Below, piece by piece: positions 27,117 through 35,867 of a DNA stretch of 57,664 nucleotides. The notes beneath the pieces are model-generated. The model was not told the origin of the DNA, did no database searches, and saw nothing but the letters and a program-made list of their open reading frames with translations. Both the position numbers and the translations under genes were made by a program. The DNA is taken from NCBI GenBank assembly GCA_903970185.1, contig CAJCIC010000067.1, positions 1 through 57,664 on the forward strand, read 5' to 3'. Numbering within the stretch: the first letter of the stretch is position 1; each line of letters opens with the position of its first letter. This DNA is from Gammaproteobacteria bacterium. GTDB lineage: Bacteria > Pseudomonadota > Gammaproteobacteria > Burkholderiales > Burkholderiaceae_D.

Positions 27117-27775
27117 AACACGCGCACATGCTGCTCAAGCTAGGCATCAGTCTGCCGCTACTGGCCTCGATGACGGCGACGGCCCAGGTCACCGTCTTTG
27201 ATGCCCCAAACGAAGGCCATTTCGTCGCAACCGTAAATACGCTGCGCGCTGAATTGCAGCAGGTGCAGTCGATGGTTTCAGCCATCAGCGGCCTTCGCAA
27301 TCTGAGCCACACGCCGCTCACCGTCGAGAGTTCGCTGGGCGCTTTGTCACAGACGCAAGGCATTGCATCGTCGCTGCACTCACTTGCAATCCAGAGCGCC
27401 GCCATGCCCTGCATCGCGAGAAATGCGTCGACCTGGACCACCTGTCGCCTCGATGCCGAGCGGACACCGATTGAACAAGACGTCGGCGTTGCGCTGCAAA
27501 ATCTCGAGGCACCGCAGGCGAGCGCGCTCGATCTGCTCGATGGCGGTCTTCTCGCAAGCGCGGACCTGAAATCGAGCACGGACCTGAGCGCACGCGCCAC
27601 CATGACGACATCGTCGGCTGAAATCGAGCACCTCGGCATCGATCTTTTCGCGCTGCAGGTGGCACTTGAAAACGATGCCCTTCTCAAGGCACGTCGGGCC
27701 GACCAGCTCAATCGGCTGATGGCGCCCACGCGTGCCATCGACTCGCTCTTGCCGCCAACCTTTGGGAGCAACTGA
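27113..27775 (+). CDS. virB5: Type IV secretion minor pilin VirB5
   Basis: 220 residues with a Sec signal peptide (MKHAHMLLKLGISLPLLASM, cleavage near TATAQ). The mature protein is mostly helical (VNTLRAELQQVQSMVSAISG), as expected for the pilus-tip adhesin-like VirB5. Four cysteines occur in the middle third, around PCIARNASTWTTC. It overlaps virB6 by four bases and the lipoprotein gene by one. Confidence 0.8.
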   Translation: MKHAHMLLKLGISLPLLASMTATAQVTVFDAPNEGHFVATVNTLRAELQQVQSMVSAISGLRNLSHTPLTVESSLGALSQTQGIASSLHSLAIQSAAMPCIARNASTWTTCRLDAERTPIEQDVGVALQNLEAPQASALDLLDGGLLASADLKSSTDLSARATMTTSSAEIEHLGIDLFALQVALENDALLKARRADQLNRLMAPTRAIDSLLPPTFGSN

Positions 27776-27960
27776 TGAGCGCCGCAAAGACTTGCCGAGG
27801 GCTTTCCCCGCGCTTGATCATCGGCTTGTCGTGGATGGTGCTTGCGGCGTGCACGCCCCGACCGCCAAGGCCGGTCGATCTGCCCGACGACCAGCCGAAA
27901 ATCCCGGTTAACCGGGATCAGGCGCGTCTTGACCCCCACCCTGCCCGGACCGAGACGTGA
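27775..27960 (+). CDS. virB7: Small VirB7-like lipoprotein
   Basis: 61 residues. A lipoprotein signal peptide ends in the lipobox LAAC (WMVLAACTPRPP), followed by a short Pro- and Asp-rich mature part. VirB7 is recognised by size, lipobox and location directly before virB8, since these proteins share little sequence. It probably anchors and stabilises VirB9 at the outer membrane. Overlaps neighbours on both sides (TGATG and ATGA). Confidence 0.75.
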   Translation: MSAAKTCRGLSPRLIIGLSWMVLAACTPRPPRPVDLPDDQPKIPVNRDQARLDPHPARTET

Positions 27961-28628
27961 AGCCGTACGCAGAAGCGATCGCGTGGGAGACATCGCTCGC
28001 CGAGCTTAAGGCCCGCTCCGAATCGCGCGCCTGGGCCATCGCACGAATTGCCGTGATCTGCTCGGCCGTGACGCTGGTGGCGCTTGCGGCACTGATTCCC
28101 TTGCGCCAGGTCGTGCCCTACGTCATCGAGGTCGATCATGCCACCGGCGAGACCCAGATCATCTCTGTCGGCTCGGCCGAGACCATCCCGAGTCCCTCCC
28201 TGCAGGCCAAGTACTGGGTCACGCAATACGTGCGCACGCGCGAGCGCTACGATCCGAGCTCGGCACAGATCGATCTCGACGCGGTGCAGGCATGGTCTGA
28301 CAAGGCCGTATTCACGGAGTATGTCAAACGCTTCCAGGGAAGCGATGCTTTGCAGCATCGCTTCGCGGAGCACGCGGGATGGCGCGTCAAGGTCCTGTCG
28401 ATCGGCCTGGTCGATAACGCCCACGCGGTGGTGCGCATCGAGCGCAGCGAGATCCGAAACGATACAGAAGCATCTACGGTCCCGCTGCGTTTTACGGCGG
28501 ATGTGGCATTCACGTTCAAGCCCCCGCTCATGGGTCGTGAGCGCGACCTGCTGCAAAATCCGCTCGGCTTTCAAGTCACCGGCTACCGCCTCGACCCTGA
28601 ACTCATCGACGTCGAGGCTCACCCATGA
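27957..28628 (+). CDS. virB8: Type IV secretion assembly factor VirB8
   Basis: 223 residues. Cytoplasmic N-tail (WETSLAELKARSESRAW), one membrane span (VICSAVTLVALAALIPL) at about 30-50, and a periplasmic NTF2-like domain with YVIEVDHATGETQ and the conserved WxVTQYVRTRERYD segment. VirB8 nucleates the inner membrane part of the channel. ATGA overlaps on both sides. Confidence 0.87.
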   Translation: MKPYAEAIAWETSLAELKARSESRAWAIARIAVICSAVTLVALAALIPLRQVVPYVIEVDHATGETQIISVGSAETIPSPSLQAKYWVTQYVRTRERYDPSSAQIDLDAVQAWSDKAVFTEYVKRFQGSDALQHRFAEHAGWRVKVLSIGLVDNAHAVVRIERSEIRNDTEASTVPLRFTADVAFTFKPPLMGRERDLLQNPLGFQVTGYRLDPELIDVEAHP

Positions 28629-29362
28629 CGCGCGTGCTCATCGCAAGCGTGATGGCGGGCTCGTTTTGCACGGGCGCCGCCGCGCACGCAGCTGAAGTGC
28701 TTGACGTCGACTACCTGCCCAATGCAATTGTCGCCGTCGAGGCACAAGAGGGATTTGCCGTGCACATTGCGCTCAATCCCGCAGAGCACATTCAAAGCGT
28801 TGCCGTTGGCGATGCCAGGCACTGGCTGGTCGTCGCCAAGGACGGTGCACACGATGTATTTCTGAAGCCCAAGGAGGACGCCAGACCCACCAACCTGCTC
28901 TTGCGTACCGATTCTCGCAGCTACAGTTTCTTGCTGCGCACGGTAAAGGCTAATCCGACCTATCGCATTGTCTTTCACTATCCGCAGACGCCAGCTCCTC
29001 CGTCCACAATCGAGCCAAAGATCAACCGACACTATTCGATGCAGGTCGGCCGCGGCTCACAGAACATCGTGCCGATTGCGGCCTACGATGATGACAACGA
29101 CCTCTATCTCGCCTTTGCGCCCCACGCCGAGATCCCCGCCGTGTTTGAAGTGCTCAATGACAAGACCGAGCGCATCGTCAATTACCACGTCATGGATGGC
29201 GTTCTCGTCATCCACGGCGTCTTTGCGCACATCGCCTTACGACTGGGCACCTCGGTTGTCAGTGTCTTTCGCGACACCCAGGATGCCGCGCCCGCGCCGC
29301 CGCCAGCGGTGGTGATTGAGCGGGCGACGCGAAAAGACATCACCGTGCCTGACGCCCCATGA
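28625..29362 (+). CDS. virB9: Type IV secretion core protein VirB9
   Basis: 245 residues with a signal peptide (cleavage near AAHAAE). The N-terminal domain includes VAVEAQEGFAVHIALNPAE, and the C-terminal domain YSMQVGRGSQNIVPIAAYDD is the part that binds VirB7 in the outer membrane complex. A Pro/Ala-rich tail (AAPAPPPAVV) follows. Coupled to virB10 by an ATGA overlap. Confidence 0.85.
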   Translation: MTRVLIASVMAGSFCTGAAAHAAEVLDVDYLPNAIVAVEAQEGFAVHIALNPAEHIQSVAVGDARHWLVVAKDGAHDVFLKPKEDARPTNLLLRTDSRSYSFLLRTVKANPTYRIVFHYPQTPAPPSTIEPKINRHYSMQVGRGSQNIVPIAAYDDDNDLYLAFAPHAEIPAVFEVLNDKTERIVNYHVMDGVLVIHGVFAHIALRLGTSVVSVFRDTQDAAPAPPPAVVIERATRKDITVPDAP

Positions 29363-30465
29363 CCGACCTGTTTTCTCAAGGTGCACCGGCTCTAGGCGCC
29401 CCCATGGCCCACGAAATGCCACCGCTCGAGGAGCCGAAGCGCCCGATCACTGCACGCATGATCGCCCTCTTCGGGGCGTTCATCGTGGCCGCCGCATGTC
29501 TTACCGTTCTCTTCTGGAAAGCCCGTCACGCTCTACCGGCTCCAGCCGGGTCGGACGATGCCGCGGACGTGCCACACGTCACTCTGCAAAAGCCAGCGCC
29601 GCTTCCGCATGGCTTTATCGCGCCAACAGAATCCCGAGCGCCACAGGCCCACGCGCAAGCACAGCCCCCGCCCTCGGCGCCTGCCCTGCAAATTACTGCC
29701 GAGCCGCGCGGCTTCGTTGCGTCGCTTCCGATCGATCAGCCCGGCACCCAGTGGCGCATCCAGCCGGGGCTCGCGCCGCCCATGGATGCCCGATCGTCCG
29801 CAATCGGTGCGCCGCTTGTCGATTCGCTCATGGTCGATACGGCAATTGAGACCCAACCCGAGACCGGCAACGACCCCACGGTGTTTCACGCCAAAAAGGA
29901 GCGCGACCCGTCGCTCACGGTAGCTGCCGGCACCTCCATCGGATGTGTGATGAAAACTGCGATCGATTCGACACGGCCGGGGCTTGTCAGCTGCATCGTG
30001 ACCGAAGACATCGCAAGCAACGATGCCCGCATCACGTTGATCGAAAAGGGAACGCAGGTCACAGGGGAATATCGCGCCGATGTGCGCCAGGGCGAGGCGC
30101 GCATCGGCGTCATCTGGAAGCACCTGCGCACGCCCGCGGGGGCCAGTGTCGACATCGACTCGCAGGCGGCCGACGCAAGCGGCAGCAGCGGTATCCCGGG
30201 CAGCGTCGATAACCACTGGTTTGATCGCATCGGCTCGGCGTTCCTGCTGTCGTTCATCGAAGACGGTGTCGCCCGCATTGGCAATAACCAAAATGGGGCG
30301 GCGATCGTGCTTCCCAATACCACCACTGCGGGTGCCACGCTCGGGGCGAAAGTGCTCGATGCCAGCATCAACATCGCACCGACGATTGCCGTTGCCGCAG
30401 GTACGCGCATCAACATCCTCGTTGCGCGCGATCTCGACTTCAGTAGCGTCTATGCACTGCGCTGA
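29359..30465 (+). CDS. virB10: Type IV secretion core protein VirB10
   Basis: 368 residues. A cytoplasmic tail, one membrane span (MIALFGAFIVAAACLTVLFW) at about 34-53, and a Pro/Ala-rich periplasmic linker (QAHAQAQPPPSAPA) come before a C-terminal beta-barrel (from about residue 180: SLTVAAGTSIGCVMKTAI, then GTQVTGEYRADV). The barrel ends with DLDFSSVYALR, the usual VirB10 terminus. It bridges the inner and outer membranes and senses ATP use by VirB11 and VirD4. Confidence 0.88.
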   Translation: MTDLFSQGAPALGAPMAHEMPPLEEPKRPITARMIALFGAFIVAAACLTVLFWKARHALPAPAGSDDAADVPHVTLQKPAPLPHGFIAPTESRAPQAHAQAQPPPSAPALQITAEPRGFVASLPIDQPGTQWRIQPGLAPPMDARSSAIGAPLVDSLMVDTAIETQPETGNDPTVFHAKKERDPSLTVAAGTSIGCVMKTAIDSTRPGLVSCIVTEDIASNDARITLIEKGTQVTGEYRADVRQGEARIGVIWKHLRTPAGASVDIDSQAADASGSSGIPGSVDNHWFDRIGSAFLLSFIEDGVARIGNNQNGAAIVLPNTTTAGATLGAKVLDASINIAPTIAVAAGTRINILVARDLDFSSVYALR

Positions 30466-31417
30466 ACCCGGCGCGTCCGTGGCGTGGCTGGCGAAGTCGG
30501 CCTCTGCGCATTTCGATTCGAGCGTGACCAACGCCTGTATCAACCGTCCAAGGGAGATGTTCGTCGAAAACGGCGACGGCTGGCGCCGCCTGGTCGATAA
30601 CGATCTGACGCTGCAATGGGCCGAAGCGCTCGTGATTGCCGCAGCCACCGCCGAAGGCAAGGATGTCGGGCCGCACGCGCCGTTTCTGAGCGCATCACTG
30701 CCTTACGACATCCGGCTCCATGCCGTGATGCCACCGGCGTGCAAGCCGGGACGCGTGATTCTGACGTTCAGGCGCGCAGTGGCGGCTGTGCCCGAACTCG
30801 AACACCTGAAGCCGCTCGCGCGCGCATCGGATCGCCAGATCCACGGCAAATCGAGCGCATCTGCGAAACGCGCCAGCCGCCTGACAGAAGCCCTGAAGTT
30901 CGCGATTGCGAGCAAGAGCAACATCGCCATCATCGGCGATACCGGCTCGGGCAAGACCACCGTGCTGCGCTCACTGCTTCTTGCACTCGGGCCAAACGAG
31001 CGCGTCATCACGCTGGAGGACACCGACGAAATCCGCTGCCAGCAAGCCAATGCGGCGGCCCTCTTTTTTGGAGCGTCGACTGGCGTCTCGGCATCGCAAT
31101 GCGTCTCTGAAGTCCTGCGCATGCGGCCCGATCGCATCATCATCGGTGAGCTAAGGGGAATCGAGGCCTATGACTACTTGAAGGCCCTCAGTTCCGGCCA
31201 TCGCGGCTCGATCACAAGCTTTCATGCCATCTCGGCGGCTCTGGCGACGCGCCGTCTTGCCCTTCTTGCCAAGGGTCATCCGGAGACACGACAGATGACC
31301 GATGCCTCCCTCGTCGAACTTGTAGCGGAACACCTCGATTGCGTGATTCATGTCGATCGCATCGAAGGCCGCTACGGCGTTCGTGACATGGTCTGGCTAC
31401 GACGCGCCAACGCGTAG
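30452..31417 (+). CDS. virB11: Type IV secretion hexameric ATPase VirB11
   Basis: 321 residues from the ATG at 30452, overlapping virB10 by 14 bases. Walker A GDTGSGKTT near residue 168, Asp box LEDTDEI, Walker B RIIIGELRG, and His box SGHRGSITSFHA are all present and canonical. VirB11 is the traffic ATPase on the cytoplasmic face that switches the system between pilus assembly and substrate export. Confidence 0.92.
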   Translation: MHCAEPGASVAWLAKSASAHFDSSVTNACINRPREMFVENGDGWRRLVDNDLTLQWAEALVIAAATAEGKDVGPHAPFLSASLPYDIRLHAVMPPACKPGRVILTFRRAVAAVPELEHLKPLARASDRQIHGKSSASAKRASRLTEALKFAIASKSNIAIIGDTGSGKTTVLRSLLLALGPNERVITLEDTDEIRCQQANAAALFFGASTGVSASQCVSEVLRMRPDRIIIGELRGIEAYDYLKALSSGHRGSITSFHAISAALATRRLALLAKGHPETRQMTDASLVELVAEHLDCVIHVDRIEGRYGVRDMVWLRRANA

Positions 31418-31426
31418 CGAGGCATC

Positions 31427-32986
31427 TTGGGCTCGCACGCCATGCTCGCCCATCCGTTGGGCGCAGTCCTGCTTGCGGCGGGCTTCGTTGCCTTTTTCGT
31501 GCTGCACGAATTCACCACGCGAAAGCCAACGCGCTCACTCCATGGCGACGCACGGTTCGCCAGTCGCGCCGAGATTCGTGCTGCGGGTCTGTATGCGCAA
31601 CGCGGGATCGTCGTTGGCCGCGATGGCAAGCGCCTTCTCGTCTTTGGCGGCCAGGAGTTCGCCCTGGTTGCGGCGCCCACCCGCTCCGGCAAGGGGGTGG
31701 GTATCGTCATTCCGAACCTGCTTTCCTACCCCGACTCGGTGGTCGTGCTCGATATCAAGGGCGAAAACTACCAGCACACCGCGGCGTTTCGGCAACGCCA
31801 CGGCCAGCGCGTGCATCGCTTTGCGCCGTTCTCAGGCGACAGTGCCAAATACAATCCTCTGGCAAGCCTGTCCGAGGATGCTGACCGACGCTTTGGCGAA
31901 GTCATGGCACTTGCCGGTTCCCTCTATCCTGCAGTTGGCGATACGACCTTCTGGCAGGAACAGGCGGCGAATCTTTTCGTTGGACTCGTGCTTTATCTTT
32001 GCGAATCGCCAGAACTGCCGCGCACGATGAACCAGCTGCTCAAAATCGCTGCGGGTTCTCAAGGTGTCGAGATGCGCCGCGGCATGCTCAGGCTCAGCCA
32101 GGCACGCATGGCAGGCCGGGATCCCCTGAGCCCGGCGTGCTCCAGCGCGCTGGCACGCTTTGCCGCCAACTCGGAAGCGGCTGCCGCCGGCATTTTGTCG
32201 TCGTTTAACGCTCCGCTTCTGGTATTTGCCGATCCGCTCGTGGCCAATGCCACCGAATCAAGCGACTTCGACTTCGCCGACTTGCGGCGCGAGCGATGCT
32301 CGATCTACGTCTGCATCGAGCCGCAGCACTTGAGCGCAGCGCGCGTGCTGCTGAATCTCTTCTTTACGCAGCTGATTTTTCAGAATACGAGATCGATCGC
32401 ATCTGGCTTCGAGAAGTCGGCCGTCTCCTGTCTCTTGGTCATGGACGAGTTCACATCGATCGGCCGTCTCGAGATCCTTGCGCACTCGATCGCCTTCATA
32501 GCAGGCTATGGCCTGCGACTTCTCACCATCGTGCAGTCCGTTGCCCAACTTATGGGTGTCTATGGCGAAAGCGCGACGCGCGTGCTGCTTGCCAACCATG
32601 CGCTTCGCGTCGTGTTTGCACCAAACGAGCTGCGTGATGCGCGCGAGATTTCAGAACTGCTTGGAACTACGACAGTTCGCATCAAAAGCGAGTCCGAAAG
32701 TCGAAGCAGTAGCGGGCGTGCAAAACTTTCCAGGATGCTGCGCACGACCGAAGTGCCGCGAGCGCTCCTTCTTCCGCAGGAGTTGCGGGATTTGCGCAAG
32801 GATCAGGAAGTCATTCTTTTGGCAGGAACGAAACCGATTCGGGCCGAGAAAATTCGCTACTACGAAGACGCAGCTTTTCGGCGCGCTGTGCAGGCGGGCA
32901 ACGCGTCAATGCTCACCCAGAAGCCGAAGCCAGGTCTTTCATGTGAGGCGAATCGAGCCCTGAGGGCCAAATCCAAATGTGAGTGA
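31427..32986 (+). CDS. virD4: Type IV coupling protein VirD4, possibly shortened at the C-terminus
   Basis: 519 residues from TTG at 31427; an ATG at 31442 is also possible. One N-terminal membrane span (LGAVLLAAGFVAFFVLHEF), Walker A APTRSGKGVG near residue 90 and Walker B CLLVMDEFTSIG near 340. VirD4 recruits substrates to the channel. Many homologues run to 560-670 residues. The last 15-20 codons here overlap a stretch that, read on the other strand, looks like IS3 transposase sequence, so the natural 3' end may have been replaced. It is nine bases after virB11 and closes the operon. No relaxase or effector gene follows. Confidence 0.85.
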   Translation: MGSHAMLAHPLGAVLLAAGFVAFFVLHEFTTRKPTRSLHGDARFASRAEIRAAGLYAQRGIVVGRDGKRLLVFGGQEFALVAAPTRSGKGVGIVIPNLLSYPDSVVVLDIKGENYQHTAAFRQRHGQRVHRFAPFSGDSAKYNPLASLSEDADRRFGEVMALAGSLYPAVGDTTFWQEQAANLFVGLVLYLCESPELPRTMNQLLKIAAGSQGVEMRRGMLRLSQARMAGRDPLSPACSSALARFAANSEAAAAGILSSFNAPLLVFADPLVANATESSDFDFADLRRERCSIYVCIEPQHLSAARVLLNLFFTQLIFQNTRSIASGFEKSAVSCLLVMDEFTSIGRLEILAHSIAFIAGYGLRLLTIVQSVAQLMGVYGESATRVLLANHALRVVFAPNELRDAREISELLGTTTVRIKSESESRSSSGRAKLSRMLRTTEVPRALLLPQELRDLRKDQEVILLAGTKPIRAEKIRYYEDAAFRRAVQAGNASMLTQKPKPGLSCEANRALRAKSKCE

Positions 32987-33080
32987 TGTGGCCGACCCAG
33001 GTGTTGGCTGCTCTTTCGCCCGCGCGGCCGGTCTGCCGTTGAAGACGCCAAGGTCGATTGGTCATGGAGATCGGGTATAT
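32980..33080 (-). mobile_element. Possible IS3-family transposase fragment
   Basis: On the minus strand the frame reads ERAANTWVGHITHIWI, close to the 'PNxVWVGDITYI' segment at the start of the DDE domain of IS3-family transposases. Only about 30 residues are recognisable and no terminal repeats are seen. It abuts and partly overlaps the end of virD4. The identification is tentative. Confidence 0.35.
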
Positions 33081-33260
33081 GCGTGTGGTGTTGCGCACCG
33101 TCGTGTCTTGGTCGCTCACGTTCAACCGACTTGAGGCTGTTCCAGCCGACCGCTATGCGCTATCCTCCCCGAAAGAGAGAGGTCCGAATTTCGATTCCGT
33201 CAATTAGTGCCACACCATGCAACCCCTCTCCGGTCTGAACCCCCGGAGATTCCCTTGCTA

Positions 33261-33635
33261 ATGATGAACATACTACTTTGGGTGCTGCAGGTCCTCGCCG
33301 CCCTGCTTTACGGATCGTCTGGGGTGATGAAGACCTTCATGTTTGACAAGGTAAGCCATGACGTCCGGAGCTTTGGCGCATTGCCACGAAGAGCCTGGAT
33401 GACTCTGGGCATCCTCGAGCTCGTGTGCACGGTCGGGCTCATCGTCCCCGCCGCTTTGCATTGGCAGCCCAAACTAACCATCCTGGCTGCTAGTTTCTTG
33501 GCAGTCGAGAGCCTTGTGTTTGTCGCGGTCCACGTCAAGTACCGGGAGACCACGCCAATGATCTTGAGCGGCGTCCTCGGCCTCGTGATGGCGTTCATCG
33601 CGTACGGCCGGATGACCCTAAGTCCGGGAAATTAG
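33261..33635 (+). CDS. DoxX-like small membrane protein
   Basis: 124 residues from the ATG at 33261 (a second ATG follows at once); GGAG stands about 12 bp upstream. Four hydrophobic helices in the DoxX pattern are visible: ILLWVLQVLAALLYGSSGVM, LGILELVCTVGLIVPAAL, LTILAASFLAVESLVFVAVH, and ILSGVLGLVMAFIAYG. The motif GxxKxF (GVMKTFMF) in the first helix end is usual in the family. DoxX-like proteins are loosely linked to redox and membrane functions. It sits alone between virD4 and the decayed region. Confidence 0.75.
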   Translation: MMNILLWVLQVLAALLYGSSGVMKTFMFDKVSHDVRSFGALPRRAWMTLGILELVCTVGLIVPAALHWQPKLTILAASFLAVESLVFVAVHVKYRETTPMILSGVLGLVMAFIAYGRMTLSPGN

Positions 33636-33769
33636 CCGTCACCGGCTCCCTCAACGAGACCGGTCCAGACGTCGGCGACGTAAGCGCATGAGACGCTTTC
33701 GGCCTGGACCGGTCGTCAGCGAAATGTCTTAAGAGCGGAACGTATGCAATGGTTACTTCTAGGAATTCC

Positions 33770-34369
33770 CTAGCCCTGTTCTTCCTCACAACTTCGCTGC
33801 TTTCGATGGCAGGATAGGCCGGTCGGCCCAAATTGGCTGCCATCGTTACCATCGGCAACGCTCCATGTCGTGGTGTTCGTCATTGGAATATCGATCTCGT
33901 GAATCGCGTCCGCATCATCAATCCCTAGAAACGCGCGAACCTCGAACCCTCCGAAATTCGCACGCAATTCATCAACTAAGGCCCCGTGTGAGTCGTACTG
34001 CAATTGATTCTGAGGACGTTTCCGAATTCATCCAAATTGATTATTAAGAATTGGTGAGTTCCAATTAGCCAGCCCTTTGTGATTGAGTCGATCATTAGCG
34101 TGACGCCTGGATCGGATTTTCCATAATGAAAATCTGATAGGCTAATTTGGTTGGAATCTTTTTTCAATGAATATCGGATGCCCAGTCGGCTCAAATCTGC
34201 CAATTACTAGATCACCGTGTCGACCAATTGGAGCGAGTTGAATTGCCCGTCTAATAGTCTCGTCGGGTCTTTCGCAGGTGTAGTTTGTATCCGAAGCATG
34301 GCAGCCCGTGAAAATAAGCTGGCAGAAAACGGAGCAGATCCAACCGGATGCAACCAAGCGACTTCGCAT
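33770..34369 (-). pseudogene. Frameshifted lipoprotein gene
   Basis: From ATG 34369 a frame encodes a lipoprotein-like start (MRSRLVASGWICSVFCQLIF, then TGC as lipobox) and stays sensible to IEK near 34160. An A6 run follows. Dropping one A would let the frame continue as DSNQISLSDFHYGKSDPGV, then ITKGWLIGTHQFLIINLDEF to a stop at 33976. A second shift near 34005 opens ALVDELRANFGGFEVRAF, reaching 33770. Three good consecutive frames on one strand point to a decayed gene of about 200 codons. No family recognised. The stretch is markedly AT-richer than its neighbours, which suggests acquisition by transfer. Slippage on the A6 run instead of decay cannot be excluded. Confidence 0.5.
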
Positions 34370-34470
34370 TTCGATTTTTCCTTTCGCCGTCTACTGCCCT
34401 AGAGCCTTTTCTGATTCCAGAAGTGACTCGCAAGCTCATAGGCGATTAGCGCGGACTGAATGGTCGAACC

Positions 34471-34770
34471 ATGACCTTAAAGCCCGATAATCCAAACTAC
34501 AATCGGGTATTGAGAAACCTTGGCGGTATGAGTGCCGGGGAGCGAAGGTCATTCAGTTCCGTTTTTGACCCCGCAGCGACAGTCAAGTCAGGGTCTGTAA
34601 AAATGCTCCTGGATCAAAGACTGTTCGTTGAACTTCGACTTTCGAACAATGGTATTGTCGGCGACTCCGCCTATTACATTTCACGTGGTGAACCCGGCTA
34701 TGACGAGATGCTCGAGCGTGTTGGCGGTCTAAACCCAGGGGAGGAAAAATCCATTCCACCGTATCGATGA
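34471..34770 (+). CDS. 99-residue protein with a duplicated P-x-Y...GG...GE motif
   Basis: Not a recognised family. The product starts and ends with two copies of one motif: NPNYNRVLRNLGGMSAGERR near the N-terminus and EPGYDEMLERVGGLNPGEEK near the C-terminus. The shared pattern is P-x-Y-x3-L-x3-GG-x2-x-GE. Between them lies a short beta-like stretch (VKMLLDQRLFVELRLSN). A stop codon lies just upstream in frame, so the ATG is the natural start, although no clear ribosome site is seen. It may be a complete small protein or the tail of a lost larger one, for instance a polymorphic toxin or immunity module; that is speculation. Confidence 0.5.
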   Translation: MTLKPDNPNYNRVLRNLGGMSAGERRSFSSVFDPAATVKSGSVKMLLDQRLFVELRLSNNGIVGDSAYYISRGEPGYDEMLERVGGLNPGEEKSIPPYR

Positions 34771-34799
34771 TAACGCTCAGGTTGTGGATATCTTTCTAG

Positions 34800-34990
34800 A
34801 TCGGCCCTCCCTTTTTGGTTGGTGCTGTTCTCGAAGCGGTACCTTTCGTTGCCGGTCTCAAGGATGTGGCAGTGATGCGTCAGTCGCGAATCAAGCAGCG
34901 CCGTTGTCATCTTGGCGGCGCAGAACACCGAAGCCCATTCAGTGACTGGCTCGGAGAGGTGGCCGGGTTTGTTAGGACAGATCTTGCAGT
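34800..34990 (-). mobile_element. istB: IS21-family istB remnant (C-terminal part)
   Basis: The minus strand encodes [38 protein letters not shown], which is the C-terminus of the IS21 helper ATPase IstB ('[25 protein letters not shown]' in intact proteins). The upstream ATPase domain and the istA transposase are absent. An extra Ser between Asp and Arg and the missing FGD show drift. A dead fragment. Confidence 0.7.
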
Positions 34991-35060
34991 TTTATAAGTG
35001 AAGTTCCCGCGGTGGAAGGTTATCCACGGGCCAAAGGCCGGTGGGTAACCCGGGTGGGTA

Positions 35061-35190
35061 TCAAGCTGCTTCTTTCATCGTCTGTTCAGTGAAGTATGCC
35101 GTATCTGGTGTTCGGCCTCCAAGCGCCGAGTGCGGCCGGCGCGAGTTGAAGAGCTCCAGAAACCCGAGATTCCTGCGCGCGCGTCTACGG
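35061..35190 (-). mobile_element. IS3-family transposase remnant (C-terminal part)
   Basis: The minus strand frame reads FLELFNSRRPHSALGGRTPD, then TAYFTEQ and a stop at 35061. This is the end of IS3-type OrfB ('FYNxxRPHSALGGxTPxxAY'). The DDE catalytic residues upstream are missing. It lies 70 bp from the istB fragment, so two different elements are nested or joined here. Confidence 0.75.
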
Positions 35191-35241
35191 TCGCCAGATT
35201 GGGTATCGGCGGTAGCTGACCAAGCCCATGTGGCTGATAGC

Positions 35242-35643
35242 TCATCCGAATATTGGCCAGTTCTGGACGTAGCCGTCCACAAGTCGGTCATTAGGTTTCC
35301 AACCTGATTGACTGGAGCGTGATCGTTGTTCTGATCGCATTACGCTTCCGTCTCTCGCTCGCGCCGTAAAAATCTCATGTCCGATCTCGCACGTATCTGC
35401 CCATAGATAGAAGGCATGTGTAAGCTGTGCACCATCTTCAACAAGCGACCTGATAATCCTCCAGATGGGTCGTGCCTCTATTCGCGTCATTTGCAAGTCC
35501 GCAAATAACGAATAAGTTTCGACCATACCGCCTTCAGGTCGTTCACGGCTAACAAGCTTCACCGGGCTGTCTATCCAGACTGGAGGAAGGCGAAGGCCCC
35601 GGCTCGCGACGGGCCTCAACAAAATCCTGCCGTCTCCATACAC
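35242..35643 (-). CDS. Hypothetical protein, 3' end probably altered by an IS junction
   Basis: 133 residues from GTG at 35643; the frame stays open about 40 bp further upstream (reading VKQEDGFFVT) without an ATG. The sequence is soluble and mixed alpha/beta (ETYSLFADLQMTRIEARPIW, then EDGAQLTHAFYLWADTCEIG). No family recognised. Its last 20 residues run into the region next to the IS3 fragment, so the real C-terminus may be lost. It could be a truncated gene of the same acquired segment as the lipoprotein pseudogene. Confidence 0.35.
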   Translation of the reverse strand: MYGDGRILLRPVASRGLRLPPVWIDSPVKLVSRERPEGGMVETYSLFADLQMTRIEARPIWRIIRSLVEDGAQLTHAFYLWADTCEIGHEIFTARARDGSVMRSEQRSRSSQSGWKPNDRLVDGYVQNWPIFG

Positions 35644-35867
35644 AGTAACGAAGAATCCATCCTCTTGCTTGACGGAGGCCTTTACTTAACGATTTTGGCG
35701 ATGTTTAAGGGAGCAGGTCACCCTGGCCGAGAAACCTGCAAAGGCGACTACCAATCCAAATGAGCGGATAAGCCTGTCATGACAGCACTAAAACTCCTTC
35801 GAAGTTTCCCGTTCGAAGCATCGTGTGTAGTGGCGCGCGGTCAGAAAGCGTTGGACGAGGGGCTAAG

